DNA of 64,000 nt from Nemertoderma westbladi (Eukaryota; Xenacoelomorpha; Nemertodermatida; Nemertodermatidae), in NCBI GenBank assembly GCA_032718475.1, contig JAUCBJ010002104.1, forward strand, positions 50,424 through 114,423. Reading direction: 5' to 3'. The notes beneath the pieces are model-generated. The model saw nothing but the letters and a program-made list of their open reading frames with translations, did not search any database and had not been told where the DNA came from. Each line of letters opens with the position of its first letter. The stretch's first letter is position 1. Of the stretch, positions 1 to 11,958 are shown piece by piece. Made by a program: the position numbers and the translations under genes.

Positions 1-430
1 GGAAAATCTTTCTTAGCGAAAGTAGTTGATTTTCCTTAGCTTCGTGGATAATCTTCAACAAACGCCTGGTGGTTGTCCTTTATTGCTAACCGAAATTTAA
101 TATTCTGGAATGTCAAATACAGCGTCTTGCTCTCTGATTGGACAGTTCAGTTTATTGGCAAATATTGACTTTTAGAAATATGATTCACAATTGACGAATT
201 ATAAAATAAAATGTTGGCAATTTTAACTTATTATTTAGACTAACAAACCGAATAAAAAGGGTGTTTTATAGAATTGGTAGACAATTTTTCAAATTTTTCA
301 TTATACTTATTTCCATGGCAACGGGAATGTAAACAAATTCAAATGTAAAATATTTTGAAAGACTTTTATTCCCTTTACTCACCTACCAAATCTCAAGGGA
401 AGACTATATATGTGGTTGCACAGATTATCG
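1..430. other. No gene recognised
   Basis: AT-rich sequence with no coding region, RNA gene or repeat that I can support. A short ORF near its right end runs antisense to the LINE remnant that follows and has no recognisable features. Confidence 0.5.
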
Positions 431-850
431 GAGATTCCGTATCTCAACTCTCAAGTGTTCTGCGGTTAGGTTTGAATTGTCGGACGCTTTACCTTTATGC
501 AGTTTGTTTATGGCGGTGCGTATTTTTTCTTTTGTCAATAGTTTGGCAATTGGTATGTCATATATCGTCAGAACTGTTCGCTATGTAGTCACTTTCTGAG
601 GTGTCAGGGTGTTTGTACCGGCTGGATCGGACGGCACAGATTGTTTGTAGAAATCTTTGTAGTGTTTGATGAGTTTGGCAGCGTTATCTCTGGGTTCTTT
701 CTTCCGATTGTTTATATGATTCCAGAATTTAACGGGATTTCATTTACATGTTTGGGCCAGTGTCTCCAAGTGAACTTTAGGCCTATATGCTTCGTATTCT
801 AGCTTGGTCTGTAGTCTCCGTTGTTGGAGTACCACTGTAGGCCTACCAAC
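431..850 (-). pseudogene. Decayed LINE reverse-transcriptase fragment
   Basis: Read on the minus strand, this stretch gives NPVKFWNHINNRKKEPRD followed by KEKIRTAINKLHKGKASD and NLTAEHL. This is the pattern at the junction between the linker and the start of the reverse-transcriptase domain in LINE pol proteins (KFW, then a GKA-type motif, then an EHL-type motif). In-frame stops interrupt the frame (one before NPVKFW, another before the KEKIR block). Neither the endonuclease nor the catalytic FADD region is present, so this is a small dead piece. It differs from the RTE-like copies elsewhere in the window. The LINE assignment is fairly safe; the clade is not determined. Confidence 0.6.
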
Positions 851-1006
851 AAATTACTATGCATATAAGGTTGGAGTAGAAGATTACCTGCAGCGTAGGC
901 CTACTGTAATACTGTAACTGCAACTTGTGCGATATTGACGTGACAGAGACACCTTTTTCAAAACGCTTGTACTGTACAGTATCTAAAGAATGAAAGCAAA
1001 AATAAA

Positions 1007-1287
1007 TGGGCAGTGCTAAATTGCACAAAGACCCACACGGACCCAAAAAACGACCATTACACGAAGGATATGTTGCACAGTATTAAATTAATGCTATCAA
1101 AGTTAATTCTACGAAAAATTATGCAAATATAAGGAAAGCACTGAGCCACAAAGAGCCAAAACCTAATTAAATTTGGATCAGCTGATTGATTCTGACTAAC
1201 TTTTCCATGGTGATTTCTTATTGGTTACTTTGTATACCATCTACCCTGCCCTATTCACCTACTAATGTTAATAATGTAATAATATGT
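1007..1287 (+). repeat. Left terminal inverted repeat
   Basis: Reverse complement of 11959-12280 apart from a ~34-bp gap and scattered substitutions. Near its tip (1030-1045) it contains CACACGGACCCAAA, which is also the core of the 31-bp array unit. Confidence 0.8.
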
Positions 1288-3279
1288 TTGCAAACGGACC
1301 CAAAGGATGTCAGATACTTTGCACACGTACCCAAATGTTGGCAGATACTTTGCACACGGACCAAAAGGATGTCATATACTTTGCACACGGACCCAAAAGA
1401 TGTCAGATACTTTGCACACGGACCCAAATGTTGGCAGATACTTTGCACACGGACCCAAAGGATGTCAGATACTTTGCACACGGACCCATACGATGTCAGA
1501 TACTTTGCACACGGACCCAAAGGACGTCAGATTCTTTGAACACGGACCCAAAGGATGTCAGATACTTTGAACACGGACCCAAAGGATCTCAGATACTTTG
1601 CACACGGACCCAAAGGATCTCAGATACTTTTCACACAGACAAAAAGTATGTCATATACTTTCCACACGGACCCAAAGGATGTCATATACTTTGCACACGG
1701 ACCCAAAATATGTCATATACTTTGCACACGCACCCAAAGGATGTCATATACTTTGCACACGGACCCAAAGGATGTCAGATACTTTGCACACGGACCCAAA
1801 TGTTGACAGATACTTTGCACACGGACCCAAATGTTGGCAGATACTTTGAATACGGACCAAAAGGATGTCAGATACATTGCACACGGACCCAAAGGATGTC
1901 AGATACTTTGTACACAGACCCAAAGGATGTCATATACTTTGCACACGGACCCAAAGAATGTCATATACTTTGCACACGGACCCAAATGTTGGCAGATACT
2001 TTGTACACGGACCTAAAGGATGTCATATACTTTGCACACGGACCCAAAATATGTCAGATACTTTGCACACGGACCCAAAGGATGTCAGATAATTTGCACA
2101 CGGACCCAAAAGATGTCAGATACTTTGAACACGGACCCAAAGGATCTCAGATACTTTGAACACGGACCCAACGGATCTCTGATACTTTGCACACGGACGC
2201 AAAGGATGTCAGATACTTTGAACACGGACCCAAAGGATCTCAGATACTTTGAACACGGACCAAAAGGATGTCATATACTTTGCACACGGACCCAAAGGAT
2301 GTCAGATCGTTTGCCCACGGACCCAAAGGATGTCATATACTATGCACACGGACCAAAAGGATCTCAGATATATTTGCACACGGACCCAAAAGATGTCATA
2401 TACTTTGCACATGGAACCAAAGGATGTCAGATACTTTGAACACGGAACCAAAGGATGTCATATACTTTGCATACGGACCCAAAGGATGTCATATACTTCG
2501 CACACGAACCCAAATGTTGGCAGATACTTTGCGCTCGGACCCAAAGGATGTCAGATGCTTTGCACACGGACTCAAAGGATGTCATATACTTTGCACACGA
2601 ACTCAAAGGATGTCAGATACTTCGCACACGGACCTAAATATTGGCAGATACTTTGCACACAGACCCAAAGGATGTCATATACTTTGCACACGGACCCAAA
2701 AGATGTCAGATACTTTGCACACGGACCCAAAGGATGTCATATACTATGCACACGGACCCACACACGGAACCAAAGGATGTCATATACTTTGCATACGGAT
2801 ACTTTGCGCTCGGACCCAAAGGATGCGAGATACGTAGAACATGGACCCAAAAGATGCCAGATACTTTGCACACGGACCCAAAGAATGTCAGATACTCGAC
2901 ACACAAACCCAAAGGATGTCAGATACCTTGAACACGGACCAAAAGGATGTCATATGCTTTGAACACGGACCCAAATGATGGCAGATACATTGAACACGGA
3001 CCCAAAAGATGTCAGATACTATGCACAGCACACGGACCCAAATGTTGGCAGATACTTTACACACGGACCCAAAGGATGTCATATACTTTGAACACGTACC
3101 CAAATGTTGGTAGACACTTTGCACACGGGCCCAAAGGATTTCATATACTTTGCACACGGACCCAATGGATGTCAGATACTTTGCACACGGACCCAAAGGA
3201 TGTCAGATGCTTCTAACATGGACCCAAAGGATGTCAGATGCTTCTAACATGGACCCAAAGGATGTCAGATACTTTACAT
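1288..3279 (+). repeat. 31-bp tandem array, plus orientation (~64 units)
   Basis: Contiguous units of 31 bp built around CACACGGACCCAAA and GATGTCAGATACTTTG, with no spacers. Common variants are GATGTCATATAC, TGTTGGCAGATAC and GATCTCAGATAC. A few indels occur towards the right end (about 2370, 2760, 2800 and 3030). This block is more diverged than the block at 8370-11958. Confidence 0.97.
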
Positions 3280-3472
3280 CACGCCGTCATCATGGTTACC
3301 ACATAAACAATAGTTGGTATTTATTCAACCACAAATATAAGCTAACTTTTTTATAACATAATTTATGTCATTTTTACAATTATTTATACAGCAACAACTA
3401 ATTTAGTTTGTGCAGTTTATATCGCTTATAACATATATACAATCATTTCGTAATGTTACAATTTTGGAATAA

Positions 3473-3620
3473 AACTACATACATACTTGTTGCAAAGTAC
3501 TTTACAGTGTTCTGAACCTCGTGGCTTTATTTTCACTCTCTCGCTAACGTTCGTTCTTGTAACAAAGCCACTCGGATCATCACACTGTAAAGTGCTACTT
3601 TACACACAAGTATGTAAATA
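3473..3620. repeat. Short hairpin element (MITE-like)
   Basis: ACATACTTGTTGCAAAGTAC at the left is mirrored by an imperfect inverted copy (CTTTACACACAAGTATGT) at the right, giving a ~145-bp hairpin. The phrase AAAGTGCTACTTT recurs near 18640 and 20990, so this belongs to a family with several members in the window. Confidence 0.6.
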
Positions 3621-3813
3621 GTTATTATTATTACTTATTATATATTGTATTTACCGTACAATAAATAGTTATTTTAATGTAATTAAGCTTATTAAACCCG
3701 GGGGCCGTCAATATACGTGTTTTTCTTGTTATAATTATGAAACAAACGCAGTTGAGAATCTGAAATTTTGCGACTTTTCCTAAGAATGAAGTGCCTTCCT
3801 AATATTTAAAATT

Positions 3814-3839
3814 GGGGGGGGGGGGGGGGGGGGGGGGGG
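3814..3839 (+). repeat. Poly-G tract (26 G)
   Basis: Uninterrupted run of G directly before the 5'-truncated RTE fragment that starts near 3861. The exact length may be an assembly estimate. Confidence 0.9.
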
Positions 3840-3860
3840 AGGGGGAGGGGTCGGTCAATA

Positions 3861-4426
3861 AGAATACGTAGGGAAAGGCATGGGCAGCCTTGAATAGGCT
3901 TTCCAGGATTTGGAAGTCACCGAGAATTAATCGGAAACTTAAGGTCCGATTATTTAGAGCAGCAGTAGTTCCAGTACTCCTCTTGGGAGTCCATGCTGGG
4001 CTCTAACTGCTGAGGACACCAAATCTCTGGATGGCACATTCACAAGAATGCTACGCCGGGTTCATTGTGTCAAGCACAATGCACACAACTCCAACCAGAC
4101 ACTATATAACATTGGAGATGTCTCATTGGTTCCCCCAAGCTTGACACTAGAACAAAATCGCCTCCGCTTAGCAGGACATTGCTTTCGCCGTGAGGACCAG
4201 CCAGTGCATAATCTTGTACTTTGGCAACCTCATGGAGTGAATAAGCATGGTGGACAGCCCATGACTTTCTTGAGACGCATCTTAAAGGACACTGTCCTTG
4301 AAGATGCGGATGATCTAGCAAATGTCATGGGTGATAGGGAGTTGTGGCGGTGCAATTTAGTCGATTAGCCGGCACAGCATTCTTAAAAATGCAGCTGCAA
4401 TGCAGCATGCCGATCCTAGTAGTAGT
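3861..4426 (+). mobile_element. 5'-truncated RTE-like retrotransposon fragment
   Basis: Matches the last ~560 bp of the copy at 12324-16090, from the region encoding GKAWAALNRLSRIW to the terminal GATCCTAGTAGTAG tail. The encoded C-terminal piece is readable at 4048-4368 (ending RELWRCNLVD) before a nonsense change. This is typical 5' truncation of a LINE insertion. It sits inside the giant TIR element, between the first two 31-bp blocks. No target duplication was recognised. Confidence 0.85.
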
Positions 4427-4617
4427 TTGCGGCATTTAAATCAGACGAATACCATAATATTAACATCAAATATTATTAATCAATATTAATAGTATTATTA
4501 AGATTATTATCGGCCATTGAGATTATTAAATATAAAGAAATGTATGATATAAACGATGATAAATATATTGACTTCCTTGAATCACAGCAACTAGTTGGTC
4601 CTAACAATTTCTCTGAA

Positions 4618-5835
4618 ATATTGCAAAGTATCTACCAACATTTGGGTCCGTGTTCAAGGTATCTGCCCACATTTGGGTCCGTGTGCAAAGTATCTGATAT
4701 CCTTTGTGTCCGTGTGCAAAGTATCTGACATCATTTGGGTCCGTGTGCAAAGTATCTGCCAACATTTGGGTCCGTGTGCAAAGTATCTGACATCCTTTGG
4801 GTCCGTGTGCAAAGTATCTGACATCCTTTGGGTCCGTGTGCAAAGTATATGACATCCTTTGGGTCCATGTGCAAAGTATATGACATCTTTTGGATCCGTG
4901 TGCAAAGTATATGACATCCTTTGGGTCCGTGTGCAAAGTATCTGACATCATTTGGGACCGTGTGCAAAGTATCTGACTTCCTTTGGGTCCGTGTGCAAAG
5001 TATATGACATCCTTTGGGTCCATGTGCAAAGTATATGACATCTTTTGGATCCGTGTACAAAGTATATGACATCCTTTGGGTCCGTGTGCAAAGTATCTGA
5101 CATCATTTGGGACCGTGTGCAAAGTATCTGACTTCCTTTGGGTCCGTGTGCAAAGTATATGACATCCTTTGGGTCCATGTGCAAAGTATATGACATCTTT
5201 TGGATCCGTGTACAAAGTATATGACATCCTTTGGGACCGTGTGCAAAGTATCTGACATCATTTGGGACCGTGTGCAAAGTATCTGACTTCCTTTGGGTCC
5301 GTGTGCAAAGTATATGACATCCTTTGGGTCCGTGTGCAAAGTATCTGACATCATTTGGGACCGTGTGCAAAGTATCTGACTTCCTTTGGGTCCGTGTGCA
5401 AAGTATATGACATCCTTTGGGTCCATGTGCAAAGTATATGACATCTTTTGGATCCGTGTACAAAGTATATGACATCCTTTGGGTCCGTGTGCAAAGTATC
5501 TGACATCATTTGGGACCGTGTGCAAAGTATCTGACTTCCTTTGGGTCCGTGTGCAAAGTATATGACATCCTTTGGGTCCATGTGCAAAGTATATGACATC
5601 TTTTGGATCCGTGTACAAAGTATATGACATCCTTTGGGTCCGTGTGCAAAGTATCTGACATCATTTGGGACCGTGTGCAAAGTATCTGACTTCCTTTGGG
5701 TCCGTGTGCAAAGTATATGACATCCTTTGGGTCCATGTGCAAAGTATATGACATCTTTTGGATCCGTGTACAAAGTATCTGACTTCCTTTGGGTCCGTGT
5801 GCAAAGTATATGACATCTTTTGGATCCGTGTAGAT
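4618..5835 (-). repeat. 31-bp tandem array, minus orientation (~39 units)
   Basis: Same unit as at 1288-3279 but inverted. A five-unit (155-bp) higher-order repeat is visible from the recurring variant CATTTGGGACCGTG at about 4950, 5105, 5260, 5353, 5508 and 5663. The spacing is mostly exactly 155 bp, which indicates recent amplification by unequal exchange or replication slippage. Confidence 0.97.
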
Positions 5836-5859
5836 AGTAGTATAGGAATGCATTGATTT

Positions 5860-6430
5860 TACTTTTTCCCGGCGAATTATTTTTGATTTTACCTATCCTG
5901 GCGAGTTAATTTTGATGGAATTTCTTAAATATTATTACAAGTGTTGAAAGAGCATCGAAGTAGAAAAGGTTTACAAGTATGTACTGTAATTAGAGCAAAA
6001 TCCATTCACACCTCAAAAGTTATTGCAACTTTAGTGTGTGTACACGTACGGTGTAGGCCTACACCAAAACATTATCCAATATTAGTTTATGTATTTAAGC
6101 GGCTCTCTAGTTACGTAATAAATATTCGAGAACACTAAAATTATTTTAACATTGAGAAAGGCAGCATCAGGAGTTGAAGAGTACAGTAATTGGAATCGCT
6201 GTAACTATGGAAGCAATATAGTACAATAACAGTTCAATTTATTTTTAACACTATTTTGTTCTTATCATTTATTAAAGTACCAAAAACAAAATATGCAAAT
6301 TTAAGAATACTATTAATGTAGTATTACATGGGAAAAAAACGTAGAAATTATTAAAAATATATAAAATACCTCGAGAATAGTGAAAAAAGTTGTACTTTTT
6401 TTCCCATGTAATAAGTAATTATTTTTATAT
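5860..6430 (-). repeat. Dispersed repeat shared with the interior of the 58.3-59.4 kb element
   Basis: The 5930-6135 part (for example AGCATCGAAGTAGAAAAGG, CTCTCTAGTTACGTAATAAA) is the diverged reverse complement of about 58905-59105. Weaker similarity continues on the right into about 59260. It is therefore a second, inverted copy of part of that TIR element; no terminus is recognisable here. Confidence 0.55.
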
Positions 6431-6589
6431 TTTACTGTTGACCAAATTTTGCCAAAAAATAATATGTATGTACATTATTCCATTAGGGACCAGTGGGGTG
6501 GGGTGCGTACCTGACAAGATTGTAGCAGAGCACGGTTGAGTCAAAACAAAGATTCAAAGAATATAGACCTGTACAAAACACATGTGTTA

Positions 6590-6665
6590 ACTTTCGTTTA
6601 TTGTTTTGGTTCCCCCAACACGCCTCTGTAACCTGCTCATTTACTAACCTGCTCCTTTAAATTGC
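6590..6665 (-). repeat. AACCAAAACAATAAAC dispersed repeat, copy 1
   Basis: On the minus strand: GAGCAGGTTAGTAAATGAGC, then GGTTACAGAGGCG, then GGGGGAACCAAAACAATAAA. It is closest to the copy at 28676-28740, with which it shares the doubled GCAGGTTA and the GGGGGAACC spacer. Confidence 0.7.
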
Positions 6666-7229
6666 AACGGGACCTAACGCTATTTGGAACGTAACGCTCT
6701 TTGGGACCTAACGCGACTTTTTTTTAACACGACTTCTTTGTTTTGTACAGAGGGTCTTTGGTCTTTGTTTTGTACTCACCCAGTAAAGCACAGCTGTTGT
6801 ATTATAGACTAGCATCGGAAGTCATATTGGATTTCTATTAATCAATGAGTAAGGCTACCCTCACAAGTAGCAAATAATTGTTTCTACAACTTGTTTCTGA
6901 AACTTAATGCTGGACTTCTCACAAGCGGTAAACTTTTTTCTCAAGAAAATAGCAGTTATTTCAAAATAAATAGTTAACATGTCCACTCACACACGGGAAA
7001 CTTCATTCTCAAGAATTTAACAATTATTTAAAAATAAGTAGTTAACATGTCCATTCATTTATTTATATTATATATATATTATTTATTAAGCCAACATTAC
7101 AGTATGGCACCAGTAACATAAGTAAATAACGATCATATAAATTAAAGCACGATTAATTGTTAAAAATATACTAAAGGTCTTAGATTTTTATAATGAAATA
7201 TTATAAAATACTGAGAGCGCTTAAAATAT

Positions 7230-7445
7230 TTATTTGGCCCAATCGTGAAGAGATTTATTGTTATTTCGGCAACTAGTAAGGTGATATATATCGGCTGTAT
7301 CCCCGCAAAGCTGGCAACTGCAATTTTCATCAGGTTCGTGGAAATCTTTTCTGGAACAGATCGCAAAGTGAAAGCCATGGACAGAGAAGCGCGTTAATAC
7401 GTGGCGATTTCGTTTATTTGAATCTGTCCAAGTTCGGTTTGTCAA
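7230..7445 (-). pseudogene. LINE C-terminal zinc-knuckle remnant
   Basis: The minus-strand frame reads NRHVLTRFSVHGFHFAICSR and then CQLCGDTADIYHLTSC. The latter is a C-x2-C-x7-H-x4-C arrangement like the C-terminal zinc knuckle found after the RNase H or thumb region of Jockey/I-type LINE pol proteins. Only about 70 codons are readable and nothing upstream is preserved. Family assignment rests on this motif alone. Confidence 0.35.
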
Positions 7446-7714
7446 TGCAGGAGAACTCCAAATTTCAGTGTGTATCTCAGCGCATTTTAAATCAATATCT
7501 TGTTAATATTTGCGATACGCGTCTGTTTCCGGTAATTATTTCTAAAGACGTGAAAATTTGGACAATAAGCGGTTTTTCTTGGCATGAGGCATTTATTTAT
7601 ATTATCAAATTATCTAATATTAGCTAGTACATAAAAATGTGATGTAATTAAAAATTTTTAAAGATGTTGCAGGGGAATATAATTATTTTATTAAACGGTC
7701 ACTTTACCAATTCA

Positions 7715-7768
7715 GGGAAAGGTGCAGGTTACAGAGGCGGGATTTTCTAACCAAAACAATAAACGATC
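7715..7768 (+). repeat. AACCAAAACAATAAAC dispersed repeat, copy 2
   Basis: GTGCAGGTTACAGAGGCGGG followed by TTTTCTAACCAAAACAATAA. Both boxes are perfect. The spacing between them is shorter than in copy 1. Confidence 0.7.
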
Positions 7769-8199
7769 GCAAAACGTTGCAGCAACTTGTTGATGGGCTC
7801 CTCACACACAGAAACTGTTGTTGCGTAATGTTTTTGAGTGTCCAGCAACAATTGCTGACCACTCACACGGAGCAACTTTTGTTTCAGAAACAAGCTGCAG
7901 AAACAAAAGTTGCACCCTGTTAAGGTTTAATAGGACCATTAGACCTTACCCCAAGTCTATTTATAATAATATTATTTTTTATTTATAAAACTACTAGTGT
8001 ACTCTGAAATTTAAACACAAAGCTGCTGAACATTTTGGTATATGTTTGATGAATATTGAGTGAAAAATAATAAAGAAGAAGGGAATTTAGTGATGAAATA
8101 CAGAAATATGTCAAAAAATTTAAATCACAAAAAAGTTAAATCACACTATTTCTATTAAATCCCATAATTGAGTAAATCAATCTAGGCTGTGATTTTGTA

Positions 8200-8369
8200 T
8201 AATTTTCCAAAGTCGAATCGAATCCAATATTTTCTTTCGATTTTCGATTCGATTTCATCATTTTTCGATTCGATTCGGTTTCGGAAAAATCGCTTTCGAT
8301 TCGATTTCGACCCAGTCAAATTCGTTCGATTCGATTCGATTCGATTTTCGATTCGATTTCGATACGATC
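8200..8369. repeat. TTCGATTCG-rich degenerate array
   Basis: Dense imperfect repeats of TTCGATTCGATT ending in GATACGATCCCC, which abuts the 31-bp array directly. It resembles one subterminal end of a hAT-like element inserted into the array edge. The matching second end was not found, so it is listed only as a repeat. Confidence 0.6.
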
Positions 8370-11300
8370 CCCGTGCAAAGTATATGTCATCCTTTGGGTC
8401 CGTGTGCAAAGTATCTGACATCCTTTGGGTCCGTGTGTAAAGTATCTGACATCTTTTGGGTCCGTGTGCAAAGTAAATGACATCCTTTGGGTCCGTGTGT
8501 AAAGTATATGACATCCTTTGGGTCCGTGTGCAAAGTATCTGACATCCTTTGGGTCCGTGTGTAAAGTATCTGACATCTTTTGGGTCCGTGTGCAAAGTAA
8601 ATGACATCCTTTGGGTCCGTGTGTAAAGTATATGACATCCTTTGGGTCCGTGTGCAAAGTATCTGACATCTTTTGGGTCCGTGTGCAAAGTAAATGACAT
8701 CTTTTGGGTCCGTGTGTAAAGTATATGACATCCTTTGGGTCCGTGTGCAAAGTATATGACATCCTTTGCGTCCGTGTTCAAAGAATCTGACATCCTTTGG
8801 GTCCGTGTGCAAAGTATCTGACATCGTTTGTGTCCGTGCTGCAAAGTATCTGCCAACATTTGGGTCCGTGTGCAAAGTATCTGACATCCTTTGGGTCCGA
8901 GCGCAAAGTATATGACATCCTTTGGGTCCGTGTGCAAAGTATCTGACATCTTTTGGGTCCGTGTGCAAAGTATCTGACATCTTTTGGGTCCGTGTGCAAA
9001 GTAAATGACATCCTTTGGGTCCGTGTGTAAAGTATATGACATCCTTTGGGTCCGTGTGCAAAGTATCTGACATCCTTTGGGTCCGTGTGTAAAGTATCTG
9101 ACATCTTTTGGGTCCGTGTGCAAAGTAAATGACATCCTTTGGGTCCGTGTGTAAAGTATATGACATCCTTTGGGTCCGTGTGCAAAGTATCTGCCAACAT
9201 TTGGGTCCGTGTGTAAAGTATATGACATCCTTTGGGTCCGTGTGCAAAGTATCTGACATCCTTTGGGTCCGTGTGCAAAGTATCTGACATCCTTTGGGTC
9301 CGTGTGCAAAGTATCTGACATCGTTTGGGTCCGTGTGCAATGTATCAGACATCCTTTGGGTCCGTGTGCAAAGTATATGACATCCTTTGCGTCCGTGTTC
9401 AAAGAATCTGACATCCTTTGGGTCCGTGTGCAAAGTATCTGACATCGTTTGTGTCCGTGCTGCAAAGTATCTGCCAACATTTGGGTCCGTGTGCAAAGTA
9501 TCTGACATCCTTTGGGTCCGAGCGCAAAGTATATGACATCCTTTGGGTCCGTGTGCAAAGTATCTGACATCTTTTGGGTCCGTGTGCAAAGTAAATGACA
9601 TCTTTTGGGTCCGTGTGTAAAGTATATGACATCCTTTGGGTCCGTGTGCAAAGTATATGACATCCTTTGCGTCCGTGTTCAAAGAATCTGACATCCTTTG
9701 GGTCCGTGTGCAAAGTATCTGACATCGTTTGTGTCCGTGCTGCAAAGTATCTGCCAACATTTGGGTCCGTGTGCAAAGTATCTGACATCCTTTGGGTCCG
9801 AGCGCAAAGTATATGACATCCTTTGGGTCCGTGTGCAAAGTATCTGACATCTTTTGGGTCCGTGTGCAAAGTATCTGACATCTTTTGGGTCCGTGTGCAA
9901 AGTAAATGACATCCTTTGGGTCCGTGTGTAAAGTATATGACATCCTTTGGGTCCGTGTGCAAAGTATCTGACATCCTTTGGGTCCGTGTGTAAAGTATCT
10001 GACATCTTTTGGGTCCGTGTGCAAAGTAAATGACATCCTTTGGGTCCGTGTGTAAAGTATATGACATCCTTTGGGTCCGTGTGCAAAGTATCTGCCAACA
10101 TTTGGGTCCGTGTGTAAAGTATATGACATCCTTTGGGTCCGTGTGCAAAGTATCTGACATCCTTTGGGTCCGTGTGCAAAGTATCTGACATCCTTTGGGT
10201 CCGTGTGCAAAGTATCTGACATCGTTTGGGTCCGTGTGCAATGTATCAGACATCCTTTGGGTCCGTGTGCAAAGTATATGACATCCTTTGCGTCCGTGTT
10301 CAAAGAATCTGACATCCTTTGGGTCCGTGTGCAAAGTATCTGACATCGTTTGTGTCCGTGCTGCAAAGTATCTGCCAACATTTGGGTCCGTGTGCAAAGT
10401 ATCTGACATCCTTTGGGTCCGAGCGCAAAGTATATGACATCCTTTGGGTCCGTGTGCAAAGTATCTGACATCTTTTGGGTCCGTGTGCAAAGTAAATGAC
10501 ATCTTTTGGGTCCGTGTGTAAAGTATATGACATCCTTTGGGTCCGTGTGCAAAGTATATGACATCCTTTGCGTCCGTGTTCAAAGAATCTGACATCCTTT
10601 GGGTCCGTGTGCAAAGTATCTGACATCGTTTGTGTCCGTGCTGCAAAGTATCTGCCAACATTTGGGTCCGTGTGCAAAGTATCTGACATCCTTTGGGTCC
10701 GAGCGCAAAGTATATGACATCCTTTGGGTCCGTGTGCAAAGTATCTGACATCTTTTGGGTCCGTGTGCAAAGTAAATGACATCTTTTGGGTCCGTGTGTA
10801 AAGTATATGACATCCTTTGGGTCCGTGTGCAAAGTATCTGACATCCTTTGGGTCCGAGTGCAAAGTATATGACATCCTTTGCGTCCGTGTTATGAGTATC
10901 TGGCATCCTTTGGATCCGAGTGCAAAGTATCTGACATCGTTTGTGTCCGTGCTGCAAAGTATCTGCCAACATTTGGGTCCGTGTGCAAAGTTTCTGACAT
11001 CCTTTGGGTCCGTGTGCAAAGTATATGACATCCGTTGGGTCCGTGTGCAAAGTATATGACATCTTTTGGATCCGTGTGCCATGTATATGACATCCTTTGG
11101 GTCCGTGTGCAAAGTACCTGAGATCCTTTGGGTCCGTGTTCAAAGTATCTGACATCCTTTGGGTCCGTATTCAAAGAATCTGACATCCTTTGGGTCCGTG
11201 TGCAAAGTATCTGACATCGTTTGTGTCCGTGCTGCAAAGTATCTGCCAACATTTGGGTCCGTGTGCAAAGTTTCTGACATCGTTTGTGTCCGTGCTGCAA

Positions 11301-11958
11301 AGTATATGCCAACATTACATTTGGGTCCGTGTTCAAAGAATCTGACATCCTTTGGGTCCGTGTGCAAAGTATCTGACATCGTTTGTGTCCGTGCTGCAAA
11401 GTATCTGCCAACATTTGGGTCCGTGTGCAAAGTTTCTGACATCCTTTGGGTCCGTGTGCAAAGTATATGACATCCGTTGGGTCGTCCGTGTGCAAAGTAT
11501 ATGACATCTTTTGGATCCGTGTGCCATGTATATGACATCCTTTGGGTCCGTGTGCAAAGTATCTGAGATCCTTTGGGTCCGTGTTCAAAGTATCTGACAT
11601 CCTTTGGGTCCGTATTCAAAGAATCTGACATCCTTTGGGTCCGTGTGCAAAGTATCTGCCAACATTTGGGTCCGTGTGCAAAGTATCTGACATCGTTTGG
11701 GTCCGTGAGCAAAGTATATGACATCCTTTGGGTCCGTGTGCAAAGTATATGACATCGCTTGGGTCCGTGTGCAAAGTATCTGACATCCTTGGGGCCGTGT
11801 GCAAAGTATCTGACATCTTTTGGGTCCGTGTGCAAAGTATATGACATCCTTTGGGTCCGTGTGCAAAGTATCTGCCAACATTTGGGTCCGTGTGCAAAGT
11901 ATCTAATATCTTTTGGGTCCGTGTGCAAAGTTTATGACATCCTTTGGTCCGTGTGCAA
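8370..11958 (-). repeat. 31-bp tandem array, minus orientation (~116 units)
   Basis: The largest and most homogeneous block of the 31-bp unit. Marker variants (a one-base insertion giving GTGCTGCAAAG, and a CGTGTTCAAAGAATCTG unit) recur with alternating spacings of 621 and 280 bp, revealing higher-order structure. The block runs directly into the right TIR of the giant element at about 11958. Confidence 0.97.
8778..10579 (-). repeat. 901-bp higher-order repeat, two consecutive copies
   Basis: 8778-9678 and 9679-10579 are near-identical by eye: the marker ATCCTTTGCGTCCGTG occurs at 8761, 9662 and 10563, exactly 901 bp apart each time. 901 is 29 units of 31 bp plus 2 bp. This indicates very recent duplication of about 0.9 kb within the array. 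Confidence 0.85.

Larger units (their letters stand above)
6868..7925. mobile_element. Possible diverged TIR element
   Basis: TTGTTTCTACAACTTG plus TTTCTGAAAC near 6880 is mirrored by GTTTCAGAAACAAGCTGCAG near 7884, with further imperfect inverted similarity outward to GGGTGCAACTTT. Boundaries and target duplication are unclear. The interior carries a LINE C-terminal remnant and one copy of the AACCAAAACAATAAAC repeat. Confidence 0.35.

Noticed and set aside
8387-10564. 725-codon ORF and other long ORFs over the 31-bp arrays
   Set aside because: They follow automatically from a stop-free unit whose length is 1 mod 3. No start context, codon bias or non-repeat domain, and parallel ORFs exist in other frames of the same strand.
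1288-11958. CRISPR-like array
   Set aside because: The repeats are contiguous with no unique spacers, and the window is animal DNA.
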